DNA of 64,000 nucleotides from Amycolatopsis umgeniensis (GTDB lineage: Bacteria > Actinomycetota > Actinomycetes > Mycobacteriales > Pseudonocardiaceae), in the NCBI RefSeq assembly GCF_014205155.1, contig NZ_JACHMX010000001.1, positions 496,001 through 560,000 on the forward strand, in the 5' to 3' direction. The translations under genes were made by a program, and so were the position numbers. Each line of letters begins with the position of its first letter. Position 1 is the stretch's first letter. The notes beneath the pieces are model-generated. The model was not told the origin of the DNA, searched no databases, and was given only the letters and a program-made list of their open reading frames with translations. Of the stretch, positions 40,564 to 49,662 are shown piece by piece.

Positions 40564-41496
40564 GCCCTCGGTCTCGAGGCCGTCCCGATCGGCCCACTCG
40601 AGCAGGGTGTCCAGCGAGTACGCCGTGTCGTCGATGCCCGCGTGCAGGTCGCCGAGTTCGGCGAAGCGCGCGGGCATCGTGGCGATGGTGCACTCGCGCG
40701 GCTCGACGTCGTCGATCTCGTCCCAGGTGATCGGGGTCGAGACGACGGCCTCGGGCACGCCGCGGACCGAGTAAGCGCTCGCGATCGTGTGGTCCCGGGC
40801 GTTCTGGTTGTAATCCACGAACAGTTTCGCGGGATCGCGGTCCTTGCGCCACCAGGTGGTGGTGACCTCGTCGGGCATCCGGCGCTCGACCTCCCGGGCG
40901 AACGCGAGCGCCGCCCGGCGGACCTCCTGGAAACCCCACCGGGGCTCGATCCGGACGTACACGTGCAGGCCGGCGCCGCCGGAGGTCTTCGGCCAGCCGG
41001 TGATGCCGAGTTCGTCCAGGATCTCGTGGACGGTGTGGGCGACCTTCCGCACGGTGGAGAACGGGCAGTCGGGCATCGGGTCGAGGTCGATCCGCCACTC
41101 GTCGGGGCGTTCGGTGTCGGCGCGGCGGGAGTTCCAGGGATGGAACTCGACGGTCGACATCTGCACCGCCCAGATCACGTCGGCGGGATGCGTGACGCAC
41201 AGCTCGTAGGCGTGCCTGCCGGACGGGAAGTCGACGCGGACGGTCTGCAACCAGTCCGGCGCACCGTTCGGGACGCGTTTCTGGTGGACCTTCTCCCCCG
41301 AGACCCCGGACGGGAACCGGTGCAGCATGCACGGCCGCTCTCGCAGCGCGCGCACGATCCCGTCGCCGACGGCGAGGTAGTACCGGACGAGGTCGAGTTT
41401 GGTCTCACCCCGCGCCGGGAAGTAGACGCGATCCGGATTCGAGACGCGCACGGTCCGGTCGCCGACCTCTATCTCCACCGCCGAGCTTTTCGCCAT
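40558..41496 (-). CDS. LigD-type polymerase/primase domain protein
   Basis: A 312-residue stand-alone polymerase domain of the bacterial NHEJ system (archaeo-eukaryotic primase fold). The metal-binding DxD lies in WRIDLDPMPDC, followed by the SGGAGLHVYV motif and a basic WWRKDRDPAKLFVDYNQNARDHT region. It adds NTPs or dNTPs at broken ends in cooperation with Ku and a ligase, neither of which is next to it. Its GVSGEKVHQKRVPNGAPDW segment is typical of actinobacterial PolDom proteins. Confidence 0.88.
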   Translation of the reverse strand: MAKSSAVEIEVGDRTVRVSNPDRVYFPARGETKLDLVRYYLAVGDGIVRALRERPCMLHRFPSGVSGEKVHQKRVPNGAPDWLQTVRVDFPSGRHAYELCVTHPADVIWAVQMSTVEFHPWNSRRADTERPDEWRIDLDPMPDCPFSTVRKVAHTVHEILDELGITGWPKTSGGAGLHVYVRIEPRWGFQEVRRAALAFAREVERRMPDEVTTTWWRKDRDPAKLFVDYNQNARDHTIASAYSVRGVPEAVVSTPITWDEIDDVEPRECTIATMPARFAELGDLHAGIDDTAYSLDTLLEWADRDGLETEGQ

Positions 41497-41549
41497 GCAG
41501 GGAAACTAGCCCGAAAGCGACCGGCCCGCGCTCTGCCAGGATGAACGGC

Positions 41550-42236
41550 ATGGCACCACGGACCCGCGCGGAGGCATTGTCCCGCGAGCGCATCGTCGAA
41601 GCCGCCGTCGAACTCCTCGACGCGGACGGCGAGAGCGGGCTGACCTTCCGGACGCTGACCGAACGCCTCACCACCGGTCCCGGTGCGATCTACTGGCACG
41701 TGGCGAACAAGGCGGAACTGCTCGACGCCGCGACCGATTCCGTCGTCTCGAACGCTCTGGCCGTCGAAACCACGGGATCACCCCAGGACGAGATCCGCAC
41801 CCTCGCGCTGGGCCTGTTCGACGCGATCGCCCGGCACCCGTGGCTTTCCCCGCAACTAGCCGTACAGCTTTCCCGTAGCCCTTGGGGCTCGGTGACACCG
41901 CGGATCTTCGAGGACATCGGACAGCGGGTCAGCGCGCTCGGCGTACCCGAAGCCACCTGGTTCACGGCGACCTCGGCGCTGGCGCACTACATCTTCGGCG
42001 CGGCGGGCCAGAACGCCGCGAACGTCCGCGTGCTCGACGACGTGGATCGTGCCGAATTCCTCCACGCCGCGGCGAACGCGTGGGAAGAGCTCGATTCCGA
42101 CGAGTACCCGTTCATGAAGTCCATCGCCGGTCAGGTGCGCGAGCACGACGACCGCGAGCAGTTCCTCACCGGGGTCGACCTCATCCTCACCGGGATCACC
42201 GCCGACGCCGGGCCTTGTGGATCGTCGCGACCATGA
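41550..42236 (+). CDS. TetR-family regulator
   Basis: A 228-residue repressor with N-terminal helix-turn-helix (RIVEAAVELLDADGESGLTFRTLTERLTTGPGAIYWHVANK). The HVANKAELLDAATD continuation is typical of the TetR class with the classical TetR_C ligand domain. ATG at 41550 has AGGA 8 nt upstream. No divergent target with a palindrome is evident. Its 3' end overlaps the convergent GerW-like gene by 41 bp. Confidence 0.82.
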   Translation: MAPRTRAEALSRERIVEAAVELLDADGESGLTFRTLTERLTTGPGAIYWHVANKAELLDAATDSVVSNALAVETTGSPQDEIRTLALGLFDAIARHPWLSPQLAVQLSRSPWGSVTPRIFEDIGQRVSALGVPEATWFTATSALAHYIFGAAGQNAANVRVLDDVDRAEFLHAAANAWEELDSDEYPFMKSIAGQVREHDDREQFLTGVDLILTGITADAGPCGSSRP

Positions 42237-42510
42237 CGGCGAAGACGACGCCGAGGACCGTCAGGTCCACCGCGGGCACCCAGCGCACGTCGCCGCCCTT
42301 GAGCACGTACGCGCCGACAGGGCGAGCGGCCACTATGAAGCCACCGCCCTCGCCTTCCTTTTCCTGTTCGGAGCCGTGCCCGCCGCCTCCGCCGCCGATG
42401 ACGCTCGCCGCCGGGATCACCACGACGCCGTCCTTCTCGACCGGTTCGCCGTAGACACGCCGGACGGTGAGGTTGTCACGCATGACGCCGACGATCTTCT
42501 CGAGTCCCAT
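42196..42510 (-). CDS. GerW/YtfJ-like protein
   Basis: A 104-residue protein of the spore-associated GerW (YtfJ) family, which is also widespread in non-sporulating actinobacteria. DNLTVRRVYGEPVEKDGVVVIPAASV and the Gly-rich stretch GGGGGGHG are characteristic. A hydrophobic C-terminal segment (AVDLTVLGVVFAVMVA) may anchor it to the membrane. It starts directly after the stop of the TetR gene upstream, so the two are co-transcribed. Confidence 0.8.
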   Translation of the reverse strand: MGLEKIVGVMRDNLTVRRVYGEPVEKDGVVVIPAASVIGGGGGGHGSEQEKEGEGGGFIVAARPVGAYVLKGGDVRWVPAVDLTVLGVVFAVMVATIHKARRRR

Positions 42511-43077
42511 TCAGGCCCCCAGCCCGTCCAGTTCCAGCGCGATCGCGCCGCGCAGCAGGTCTCGCGCCCTGTCCAGGCCCATCGAACCAGAAAGCCACCG
42601 CTCGCTGAGTCCTTCGACCAGGCTTGTCAGCCGCTCCGCCGCGTCCTCCGCCTTGACCTCGGCGCCGTGGACGCCGCGGATCACGTCGGCGACCTCCGCC
42701 ACCCAGATCCGGGTCGACTCCGCCAGCGGTTCGCGCAGCTCGGGGGTGAAGACCGCGCTGGCCCGTAGCTCGCCCCAGGCCGTGCTGTTCTCCCGCACCG
42801 CCTGGGTGTCCTGGAGTTCCCCGAACAGCAGGAGTTCCAGCTCCGCGCGGGAGTCACCCGCACCGGCCGCGGCCTCCTCGGTGTACCCGGCGGCGCGATC
42901 GCTGACGAACTCCAGCGTCTTCCGGAGCAGCCCGGCGCGATTGATGAAGTGGTAGTAGATCAGCGAAGTCGAGATCCCGGCTTCGGCCGCGATCTTCTCG
43001 ACCCGCAGGCCCCGCACACCGCTGCGCGCGATCACTCGCACGGCCGCTTCCAAGATCTTCTGCTGACGTTCGAACAC
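42511..43077 (-). CDS. TetR-family regulator of the agmatine deiminase gene
   Basis: A 188-residue repressor starting at GTG. The helix-turn-helix is QQKILEAAVRVIARSGVRGLRVEKIAAEAGISTSLIYYHFINRAGLL. It is divergent from the agmatine deiminase gene with a perfect 24-bp palindrome between them. Control of an amine-processing enzyme suggests a polyamine-like or guanidino ligand; this is inference. It is co-transcribed with the GerW-like gene. Confidence 0.85.
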   Translation of the reverse strand: MFERQQKILEAAVRVIARSGVRGLRVEKIAAEAGISTSLIYYHFINRAGLLRKTLEFVSDRAAGYTEEAAAGAGDSRAELELLLFGELQDTQAVRENSTAWGELRASAVFTPELREPLAESTRIWVAEVADVIRGVHGAEVKAEDAAERLTSLVEGLSERWLSGSMGLDRARDLLRGAIALELDGLGA

Positions 43078-43100
43078 GGGTGTTCACCCTAGCGGTTTCG

Positions 43101-43124
43101 TCCTGACTGAATTTTCAGTCAGGA
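43101..43124. promoter_or_regulatory. Perfect palindromic TetR operator
   Basis: TCCTGACTGAA and its exact complement TTCAGTCAGGA flank a TT spacer. It lies 24 bp upstream of the TetR start and 40 bp upstream of the deiminase start, and should block both promoters. Confidence 0.8.
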
Positions 43125-43163
43125 TGCTATCGTGTCGCCATCGGTTCAGCCAAGGAGTGCACA

Positions 43164-44324
43164 GTGTTCGATTCGTCCCTTCCCCGCCGCACGGTTCTGC
43201 GCGCCCTGACGGCGATCGGCGCCGTCTCGGTCGGGAGCGCGGCGTGCTCGTCGAGCCCCTCCGAGCCCGCACCCGCGCCGACGGCCGAGTCGCCGGAGCC
43301 CGCCGCCGCGGCGGCCCGCAAACTGGGCGCCGAATGGGAAAGCCACGCGCGCACCTACATGTCCTGGCCCGCGTCGAAGTCCATCTGGGCAGAGGATCTG
43401 CCGGCCGTCCGCGAGGAGATCGCCGGTCTCGCCAAGGCGATCGCCGGCTACGAACCGGTGGTGCTCCTCGCCCGGCCCGAGCACGCGGACGCCGCTCAGC
43501 AGGCTTGCGGCGACACCGTCGAGGTCGTCCCGATCCCGGTCGACGATCTGTGGGCGCGGGACACCGTCCCCGTGTTCGTGGAGGAGGCGGGCAAGGTCGC
43601 GGGCGTCGACTTCAACTTCAACGGCTGGGGCGACAAGCAGAAACCGCACGACAAGGACAACGCCGTCGCACGGTCCGTGCTGAGCAAATACGGCCTGGCC
43701 CGCACCGAAACCTGGATCACCGCCGAGGGCGGTTCGTTCGAGACCGACGGCGCCGGAACGCTGATGGTCACCGAAAGCTCACTGGTCAACGACAACCGCA
43801 ACAAGGGCAAGAGCCGCCAGGAGATCGAAGACGAGCTGAAGAAGGTGCTCGGCGTCCGGAAGGTCATCTGGTTCGCGGGTGTCCGCGGCGAGGACATCAC
43901 CGACGCCCACGTCGACTGCCTGGCCCGGTTCACCGCTCCCGGCGTGGTCCTGCTGGACAAGGCCGCCCCCGGCACCCCGCCCGATTCGTGGTCCCGTGCC
44001 GCCGATCAGGCGAGGTCGGTCCTCGCGGGCGCCACCGACGCCGACGGCAAACCCTTCAAGGTGATCGATCTCGTCCAGCCGGATCCGGACAAGGTCGAAG
44101 GCTACGGCGAAGACAGCGTGATCTCGTACGCCAACTTCTACGTCGCGAACAAGTCGGTCTTCGTGCCGAAGTTCGGCGACGCCGCGGCGGACGAGCGCGC
44201 GCAGCAGATCCTGCGCGAGCAGTTCCCCGGCCGCGAGATCGTGCCGGTGAAGATCTCGACCATCGCCTCGGGCGGCGGCGGGATCCACTGCTCGACGCAC
44301 GACCAGCCGGGTCAGCCTTCCTGA
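43164..44324 (+). CDS. Exported agmatine deiminase-like lipoprotein
   Basis: A 386-residue guanidino-group hydrolase of the agmatine/peptidylarginine deiminase (PAD_porph) family. Catalytic landmarks are DLWARDTVPVF, EGGSFETDG, the HVD motif and the nucleophile Cys376 in GGGGIHCSTH. The N-terminus carries PRRTVLRAL (twin-arginine type) and a lipobox ending at Cys28 (GSAAC), so the enzyme is probably exported and lipid-anchored, followed by a Pro/Ala/Glu linker. Most family members are cytoplasmic. It starts at GTG with AAGGAG upstream. Its product, N-carbamoylputrescine, could feed an amidohydrolase such as the one at 45076. Confidence 0.87.
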   Translation: MFDSSLPRRTVLRALTAIGAVSVGSAACSSSPSEPAPAPTAESPEPAAAAARKLGAEWESHARTYMSWPASKSIWAEDLPAVREEIAGLAKAIAGYEPVVLLARPEHADAAQQACGDTVEVVPIPVDDLWARDTVPVFVEEAGKVAGVDFNFNGWGDKQKPHDKDNAVARSVLSKYGLARTETWITAEGGSFETDGAGTLMVTESSLVNDNRNKGKSRQEIEDELKKVLGVRKVIWFAGVRGEDITDAHVDCLARFTAPGVVLLDKAAPGTPPDSWSRAADQARSVLAGATDADGKPFKVIDLVQPDPDKVEGYGEDSVISYANFYVANKSVFVPKFGDAAADERAQQILREQFPGREIVPVKISTIASGGGGIHCSTHDQPGQPS

Positions 44325-44971
44325 GGCAGCAACGACATCACTTCGGACACCGGGCGCAAATGCTGCTCCAGCAACCGTGATGCCTCTTTAACGTCGTGGT
44401 CGGCCAGTGCGGCGACGAGCGCCCGGTGTTCGTCGTTGATCACCGTCAGCCGCTCCGGGCGCGCCTCCAGCGCGCGGACCGTGACCCGCTGCTGCCGCGA
44501 GCGGAGCGTGTCGTACAACTCGGTCAGGACGGTGTTGCCCGCGGCGTTCACGATGGCGCGATGGAATCGGCGGTCCAGCCCCGAAACGGCGAACCAGTCG
44601 CGTTCGGCGCCGGCGCGCACCATCTCTTCGATGAGTTCGGCCATTTCGGCGGGGGCTCCGGCGCGGTTCGCGCAGAGCGTCGCGATGGCGTGACCTTCGA
44701 TCAGCCGCCTGCTCTGGTAGACCTCTTCCAGCTCCCTGGAAGTGACCGTGCGCACCTGGGCGCCCTTGCGGGGCAAGAGGCTGATGAACCGTTCGGCGGC
44801 CAAGCGGTGGAACGCCTCGCGCACCGGCGTCCTGGACACCCCGACGACACCGGAAACCCACATTTCGTCGAGGAAGCGGCCGCCTTCCAGCTCGCCCGAG
44901 ATGATTCCGTCGCGCAGCCACGTGTAGACCCGCTCGCGCGCCGGGCCGCCCCCCTCGGCGGTCACAGTCAT
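44312..44971 (-). CDS. GntR-family (FCD) regulator
   Basis: A 219-residue FadR-subfamily regulator. The winged helix is LEGGRFLDEMWVSGVVGVSRTPVREAFHRLAAERFISLLPRKG; an all-helical FCD ligand domain follows, with metal-binding histidines typical of organic-acid sensors (FHRAIVNAAGN, EHRALVAALADHD). GGGGGAG precedes the ATG. It is divergent from the nitrilase-family gene, with a clear GTAT..ATAC palindrome between. Confidence 0.87.
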   Translation of the reverse strand: MTVTAEGGGPARERVYTWLRDGIISGELEGGRFLDEMWVSGVVGVSRTPVREAFHRLAAERFISLLPRKGAQVRTVTSRELEEVYQSRRLIEGHAIATLCANRAGAPAEMAELIEEMVRAGAERDWFAVSGLDRRFHRAIVNAAGNTVLTELYDTLRSRQQRVTVRALEARPERLTVINDEHRALVAALADHDVKEASRLLEQHLRPVSEVMSLLPQEG

Positions 44972-45030
44972 CTCGCTCCCCCTCTACGGCAGTCACTCTC
45001 CGCACCAGACCCTACACCTGGACCAGCTAA

Positions 45031-45047
45031 GTATCCATCATGTATAC
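45031..45047. promoter_or_regulatory. GntR operator
   Basis: GTATCCATCATGTATAC is symmetric as GTATnCATnATGnATAC, the form expected for FadR-type GntR proteins. It lies between the divergent GntR and nitrilase genes. Confidence 0.75.
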
Positions 45048-45075
45048 AAGACTTCCACCTATCGGAAGGGGTCCC

Positions 45076-45876
45076 ATGGTGCACGTCGCGGTGGCGCAGT
45101 TCGCGCCCGGCAACGACAAAGAGGCCAACGTCGCCCGCGTCGCCTCCCTCGTCGGCGAAGCGGCCGACCGCGGGGCGCGGGTGGTCGTGCTGCCCGAGTA
45201 CTCGCTGTTCACCGTAGCGGCGATGAGCCGGGAATTCTTGACCTCGGCCGAAGACCTCGACGGCCGGTTCGTCACCGAACTGCGCGGTCTCGCGAAGGAC
45301 CGGCAGATCACCGTCGTCGCGGGCATCAACGAGGCTCTGCCCGGCGGCGAACGGATCTCGAACACGCTCGTCGCGGCCGGTCCCGACGGGGCGATCGCCG
45401 CGCTCTACCGCAAACTGCACCTGTACGACGCCTTCGGCTTCCGCGAATCGGAGCTGGTCCGGCCCGGCGACATCGAAGCCCCGGAGACCTTCGAGGTCGA
45501 CGGGATCGTCTTCGGTCTCCAGACCTGCTATGACCTGCGGTTCCCGGAGGTCACCCGCAGGCTGGTCGACGCAGGGGCGGACGCGGTGCTGCTGCCCGCC
45601 GAGTGGATGCCCGGCCCGCTCAAGGAAGACCACTGGACCACCCTGATCCGGGCGCGGGCGATCGAGAACACGATCTATCTCGTCGCCGCGGGGCAGGCCG
45701 CGCCGACCGGTTCGGGGCACAGCATGATCGTCGACCCGATGGGCGTCGTCGTCGCCTCGCTCGGCGAGCGCACGGGCACCGCGACCGGCGAGGTCTCCGC
45801 CGAGCGGATCTCCGAGGTGCGCGCCAAGAACCCGGCTCTGGAGCTGCGCCGGTTCGCCGTCACCCCGAGGTCCTGA
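45076..45876 (+). CDS. Carbon-nitrogen hydrolase (nitrilase superfamily)
   Basis: A 266-residue enzyme with the catalytic triad Glu41 (LPEYS), Lys113 (YRKLHLYD) and Cys151 (LQTCYDLRFPE). This form belongs to the amidase/Nit branch rather than true nitrilases. Candidates are omega-amidase, deaminated glutathione amidase or N-carbamoylputrescine amidohydrolase; the nearby agmatine deiminase makes the last attractive but the sequence is short for AguB. ATG at 45076 has GGAAGGGG upstream. Confidence 0.85.
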   Translation: MVHVAVAQFAPGNDKEANVARVASLVGEAADRGARVVVLPEYSLFTVAAMSREFLTSAEDLDGRFVTELRGLAKDRQITVVAGINEALPGGERISNTLVAAGPDGAIAALYRKLHLYDAFGFRESELVRPGDIEAPETFEVDGIVFGLQTCYDLRFPEVTRRLVDAGADAVLLPAEWMPGPLKEDHWTTLIRARAIENTIYLVAAGQAAPTGSGHSMIVDPMGVVVASLGERTGTATGEVSAERISEVRAKNPALELRRFAVTPRS

Positions 45877-45897
45877 GTATCTTCTGAATCGGAGGTC

Positions 45898-45933
45898 CGT
45901 TCGTGAAGACACGCCCTCGGGCGTGGTGACGCG
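45898..45933. repeat. 36-bp dispersed repeat, copy 1
   Basis: CGTTCGTGAAGACACGCC followed by a short loop and GGCGTGGTGACGCG, with 34 of 36 bases identical to 49663-49698. It holds a CACGCC/GGCGTG hairpin and lies between convergent genes. Confidence 0.75.
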
Positions 45934-45983
45934 GCTTCCGTTCGCCTGGGTGCCGGGTGGCCGCCCGGCACCCAGGTTTCACG

Positions 45984-47318
45984 TCACGGCACCAGCAGTC
46001 CCCACTGGACCGCCCACGGGACGAACAGAAGCGTTCCGGCCAGCAACAGCCCGACCCGGACTCCCCCGCGATCCTCGCGCCGCCACCACGAAACCGCCGT
46101 CACCACACCGGCGATGACGACGCCCACCGCGAGCAGCTGCAACGCGAGCCAGGGCAGCGTCCGTCCGAAAAGGACTGGCCCGGGCGCCATCGCCGCCCCC
46201 ATCGACAAGGTGACGTAGTAGACGAGGAATCCCGCCGTGGCGAGCAGACCGGTCGACGCCAGCCAGCGGGCCGGCCGCGCGAGCGGCACTTCCTCGCGAC
46301 GGCGGAACAACGCCGTCACCGGATAGGCCGCGAACGCCAGCAACGCCAGCGCCCACCCGGCGAGCTGCAGCCACGGCGTCTCGTACCACGAGAGCGGTGC
46401 CAGGGCGACGCTCTGACTCGCTTGCTCCGGTGGCGGATCCGAGGACGGCCGGACGGGCCCGTCCGCGAGGCCGTTCACCCAGGTCCCGACGAGGTCGAGG
46501 TAGCCGGGGGCGAACCCGTCGAGTTTGTCGAAACCGTCGGTGGTCCGCCGGAGCGCGTGCTGGGACTGAGGGAACACCTTCAGCGTGTACTGCTGGTTCC
46601 CGGCCCGTTCCAACGTTTCCCGGAAGATCCGGACGGCCTCGCCGGGCGGGGTGAGCCGGTCCAGTTCACCCCACAGCCCGAGCACCGGCCGCCGCAGGTT
46701 CTCCAGCACCGGTACCGGGTCGTACCCGGCTTCGGGGAACAAACCGGCGCCCGCGAGGGTCCGCATGTTCGTCGACGCCACCATGTCCACCATCGAGCCG
46801 TCGACCCCGCCGTGCCGCAGGTAGGTCTCCAAGGCCCACGACTGCTGACGGTCGGGCGAGACCCCGTTGGCGCCGACGGTGATCGCGAAAGCGACGTCCT
46901 TCGACCTCGACGCCGCCAACGGCGCGACCCAGCCGCCTTCGCTCAAGCCCCAGACGCCGACACGTGCCGGATCCACGCCAGGACGCGAGCGCAGTGCCTG
47001 GACCGCGGCGAGCGCGTCATCGGCCAGTACCGAGTAATCCCGCTCGAACAGCGAATAGCCCTCGGTCCGCTTGTCGTAGATCAACGTCGCGATCCCCGCT
47101 TTGGCGAAGGCTTCGGCCTCGGCGCGGTAGTCGTCCCTGTCGTGTTCGCCGGAACCGTGCACCATGACGATGCCCGGCGCCGGGCCGCCGCCTTCCGGCG
47201 CGACCACCGTTCCGTGCAAGGTCACGCCATGGCTGGTGAACGAGACGTCGCCGGCCGGAGCGGCGGCGGGCACCGGTGACGACACCGCGACGACGGCGGC
47301 GAGCAGCGCGGCGATCAT
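45984..47318 (-). CDS. Secreted/membrane alpha/beta hydrolase with C-terminal TM domain
   Basis: A 444-residue protein. A signal peptide (MIAALLAAVVAVSSPVPAAA) leads into a dienelactone-hydrolase/esterase-type domain with the HGSGEHDRDDY oxyanion loop, nucleophile GLSEGG and C-terminal acid/His region (WGELDRLTPPGE, FPQSQHAL). About residue 325 onward are four hydrophobic helices, so the enzyme is likely membrane-held with its catalytic part outside. Its ATG overlaps the stop of the acylase gene (ATGA), so the two are coupled. The substrate is unknown. Confidence 0.82.
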   Translation of the reverse strand: MIAALLAAVVAVSSPVPAAAPAGDVSFTSHGVTLHGTVVAPEGGGPAPGIVMVHGSGEHDRDDYRAEAEAFAKAGIATLIYDKRTEGYSLFERDYSVLADDALAAVQALRSRPGVDPARVGVWGLSEGGWVAPLAASRSKDVAFAITVGANGVSPDRQQSWALETYLRHGGVDGSMVDMVASTNMRTLAGAGLFPEAGYDPVPVLENLRRPVLGLWGELDRLTPPGEAVRIFRETLERAGNQQYTLKVFPQSQHALRRTTDGFDKLDGFAPGYLDLVGTWVNGLADGPVRPSSDPPPEQASQSVALAPLSWYETPWLQLAGWALALLAFAAYPVTALFRRREEVPLARPARWLASTGLLATAGFLVYYVTLSMGAAMAPGPVLFGRTLPWLALQLLAVGVVIAGVVTAVSWWRREDRGGVRVGLLLAGTLLFVPWAVQWGLLVP

Positions 47319-49636
47319 CGCCTGCTCACCCGGACCACCTCGAGCGACGGCGAAGCGAGGATGTCCTTCTCGCAATACCTTTCGGTGACCCAGTGCTTGC
47401 GCGAGTACAGCTCCGTCTGGTCGCTGTGGTGCGCGGATTCCGGGTTCGCGGACTGCGAGTAGGTCAGCAGCGTCGTCGTATCCGGGCAACCGGTACCGTT
47501 GAATGCCACGACGTGCAGATACGTCCCGCCGTGCACGATCTCGGTGTATCCGCGAGCCGGATCCCAAGGCCCGCCCAAGGAGTTGTAGACACCGCGCCCG
47601 GCGGTCCCGCCACCGAGCGGGATCTTCTTGCCGTTGCGTTCGACGTAGTGGTTGTCGCCGTAGGGCGCGTCGAGCGGGATCTTCGCCGCCGTCAGCTCGG
47701 CGACGGCGTCCGTGAGTGCCTTGCGGATCGCCGTGTTCCCGGTGTCGAGGGTGTTCGGAGTGCGGACAGGATCCTTGACATCGAAAGGCACCTTCCAGAT
47801 GCCGGGCCCCATTCGGTCCACAAGGGACCAGAAGCGATCGAACAGCAGCGCGCCCCGGCTGCCCGTGTCCGAACGCCCGTCCCAACCCGCCAGTGCGGCG
47901 CACGCGGCGTCCATTCCCGGCATCGTGGCGCACATCCCGACGACATCGGCTCGCACGAGTTCGGCCGCGTGGTCGCGATGCGAGAACATCAAGTCCCGCA
48001 TGGCCTGCCCGGTGAACCCGCCCTTCTCCAGTTGATCGGCGATCTCGATGAAGCCGCCCCGCGTCCGCATGTTCTGCTCGTAACGCACCGGACCCACGAT
48101 CCGGGGAAAGCCGGTTTTCGGCGCGGTGGGGTTGAACAGCCAGTAGCTGTCGTTCGAGTTCGCCAGGTAGTCGTCCCGGGTCAGGTTCGGCAGGCTGGCC
48201 GGTCCGAAGACGCCGGGCCGCAGCGCGTCGCCGTCACGGCCCCAAGCGCAGGCCGTCCTGGAGCCGTCGAGTACCGCGACACCGTCGGCCTCGAACAGCT
48301 CCTTGCCCAGTGAAGTGTTGCACCGCGCGGCCTTCGCGTCGGTGACGTGCGGGACCCCGTGGATCTGGCTGTACTCCACCCGGCCGCGATCGTCGGTGGC
48401 GAGGATGTTCATCCACGGCAACCCCTGTGTTCTGCGCACCGCGTCGATCATTTCCCCCGCCGTCCGGCCGCGGGCGATCTCGAACATCGAGTTCGTCATC
48501 CCGAGGTTCCCGGCGTTGGCGTCCGCGATCGCGAAGGCGCTCGACGCCGTCCACGGCAGTTCCCGTTGGCCGAGCCTGGTCGTCACCGGACCGTATCTGG
48601 TCGTCCATTGTGGGCGCACGACGCGCTCCAGGGTGCCGTCCGCCTTGCGGGACAGGACACTCACGTCGGAGCGCCGCATCCGCTCGGGTTTCCCGTCGAC
48701 CAGGTACGTCGTCGGCGAGCCGGGGACGAGCTTCAGCTCGAACAGCGTGTACGTGCGTGTCGTGTCGGTGGCCGTGCCGCTCCAAGCCGCGGTTTCGTTG
48801 TGCCCCAGCCACATCAGCGGGATACCGACGACACCGGCGCCGCTGACGTCGAGTTTGCCCGGCAGGGTCAGCTGCGACTGCCACAGCCTGGTCCCGCCCA
48901 GCTGCCACGGCAGATGCGGGTTGGCCAGCGAGACACCGCGCCCGTTCGCCGAAGCGGCCGAACCGATCGCGATCGCGTTGCTGCCGATACCGGTCTCCCC
49001 GGTCATCTGCTCACGTCCCGTGCCCGCGGGCGGGGCACCCGGAAGTGACGCGGTGATCGAGTCCGCGACCCCGCCCTGCCCGAAGATCATCCCGATCGCG
49101 TGACTGTGCCGGTAGACGTCGAGTTCGGTGATCGGCTTCAGCCAGCCGGCGCCCCGGCAGGCCGGGTCGGTGTTCTTCCCGGTGCGCAGATACTTGTTGA
49201 CGCCCTCGACGTAACCGCGGATCAGTTCGCGGACCTCGCGGTACGGCCCGCGCGGCGCCGGCTCGGCCAGCATCCGCTCGACGGCGCCGCTTTCGTTCAG
49301 GCCTTGGAAGTACAGGTCACTGGCGAGGTTCGTGCTCGCCTGGCTCACCCCGCTCGTCGGCGGCGCGTCCGGGCCGAGCCAGCGGGACCGCTCGGCCCGC
49401 GTCGTGACCGCGACGTCCGCGATCGCGCAGAGATTGTCCTTGGCCGCGGCGTACCCCTGACCGAAGCCCAGGTTCACGTAGTCGTTCGCGACGATGTGCG
49501 GGATGCCGTACTCGGTGTAGCGGATGGTGGCATCCGCCCGGGATACGCCATCCGGCGGTTGCGCCGCCGTCGCGGTCCCCGCCGCGAGGAGGCTCATCGC
49601 GGCGCCGACGGCCGCGATCCGTTTCCAGAGCAGCAT
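47315..49636 (-). CDS. Penicillin acylase-family N-terminal nucleophile hydrolase
   Basis: A 773-residue precursor. A Sec signal peptide (LLWKRIAAVGAAMSLLAAGTATA) is followed by the alpha-chain region and the autocleavage site GETGIGSNAIAIG, where Ser219 becomes the beta-chain nucleophile. The family covers penicillin G acylase, AHL acylases and the actinomycete acylases that remove fatty acyl chains from lipopeptides (aculeacin/echinocandin). This one most resembles the latter group in length and in its GIPHI and KDNLCA segments. It is coupled to the hydrolase downstream. Confidence 0.88.
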   Translation of the reverse strand: MLLWKRIAAVGAAMSLLAAGTATAAQPPDGVSRADATIRYTEYGIPHIVANDYVNLGFGQGYAAAKDNLCAIADVAVTTRAERSRWLGPDAPPTSGVSQASTNLASDLYFQGLNESGAVERMLAEPAPRGPYREVRELIRGYVEGVNKYLRTGKNTDPACRGAGWLKPITELDVYRHSHAIGMIFGQGGVADSITASLPGAPPAGTGREQMTGETGIGSNAIAIGSAASANGRGVSLANPHLPWQLGGTRLWQSQLTLPGKLDVSGAGVVGIPLMWLGHNETAAWSGTATDTTRTYTLFELKLVPGSPTTYLVDGKPERMRRSDVSVLSRKADGTLERVVRPQWTTRYGPVTTRLGQRELPWTASSAFAIADANAGNLGMTNSMFEIARGRTAGEMIDAVRRTQGLPWMNILATDDRGRVEYSQIHGVPHVTDAKAARCNTSLGKELFEADGVAVLDGSRTACAWGRDGDALRPGVFGPASLPNLTRDDYLANSNDSYWLFNPTAPKTGFPRIVGPVRYEQNMRTRGGFIEIADQLEKGGFTGQAMRDLMFSHRDHAAELVRADVVGMCATMPGMDAACAALAGWDGRSDTGSRGALLFDRFWSLVDRMGPGIWKVPFDVKDPVRTPNTLDTGNTAIRKALTDAVAELTAAKIPLDAPYGDNHYVERNGKKIPLGGGTAGRGVYNSLGGPWDPARGYTEIVHGGTYLHVVAFNGTGCPDTTTLLTYSQSANPESAHHSDQTELYSRKHWVTERYCEKDILASPSLEVVRVSRR

Positions 49637-49662
49637 GCTGCTCCCCCTTTGTGTTTGGAGTT

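Noticed and set aside
47319..47933. N-terminal extension of the membrane hydrolase
   Set aside because: The upstream part of the frame is antisense-like and runs inside the acylase gene; the signal peptide starts at 47318.
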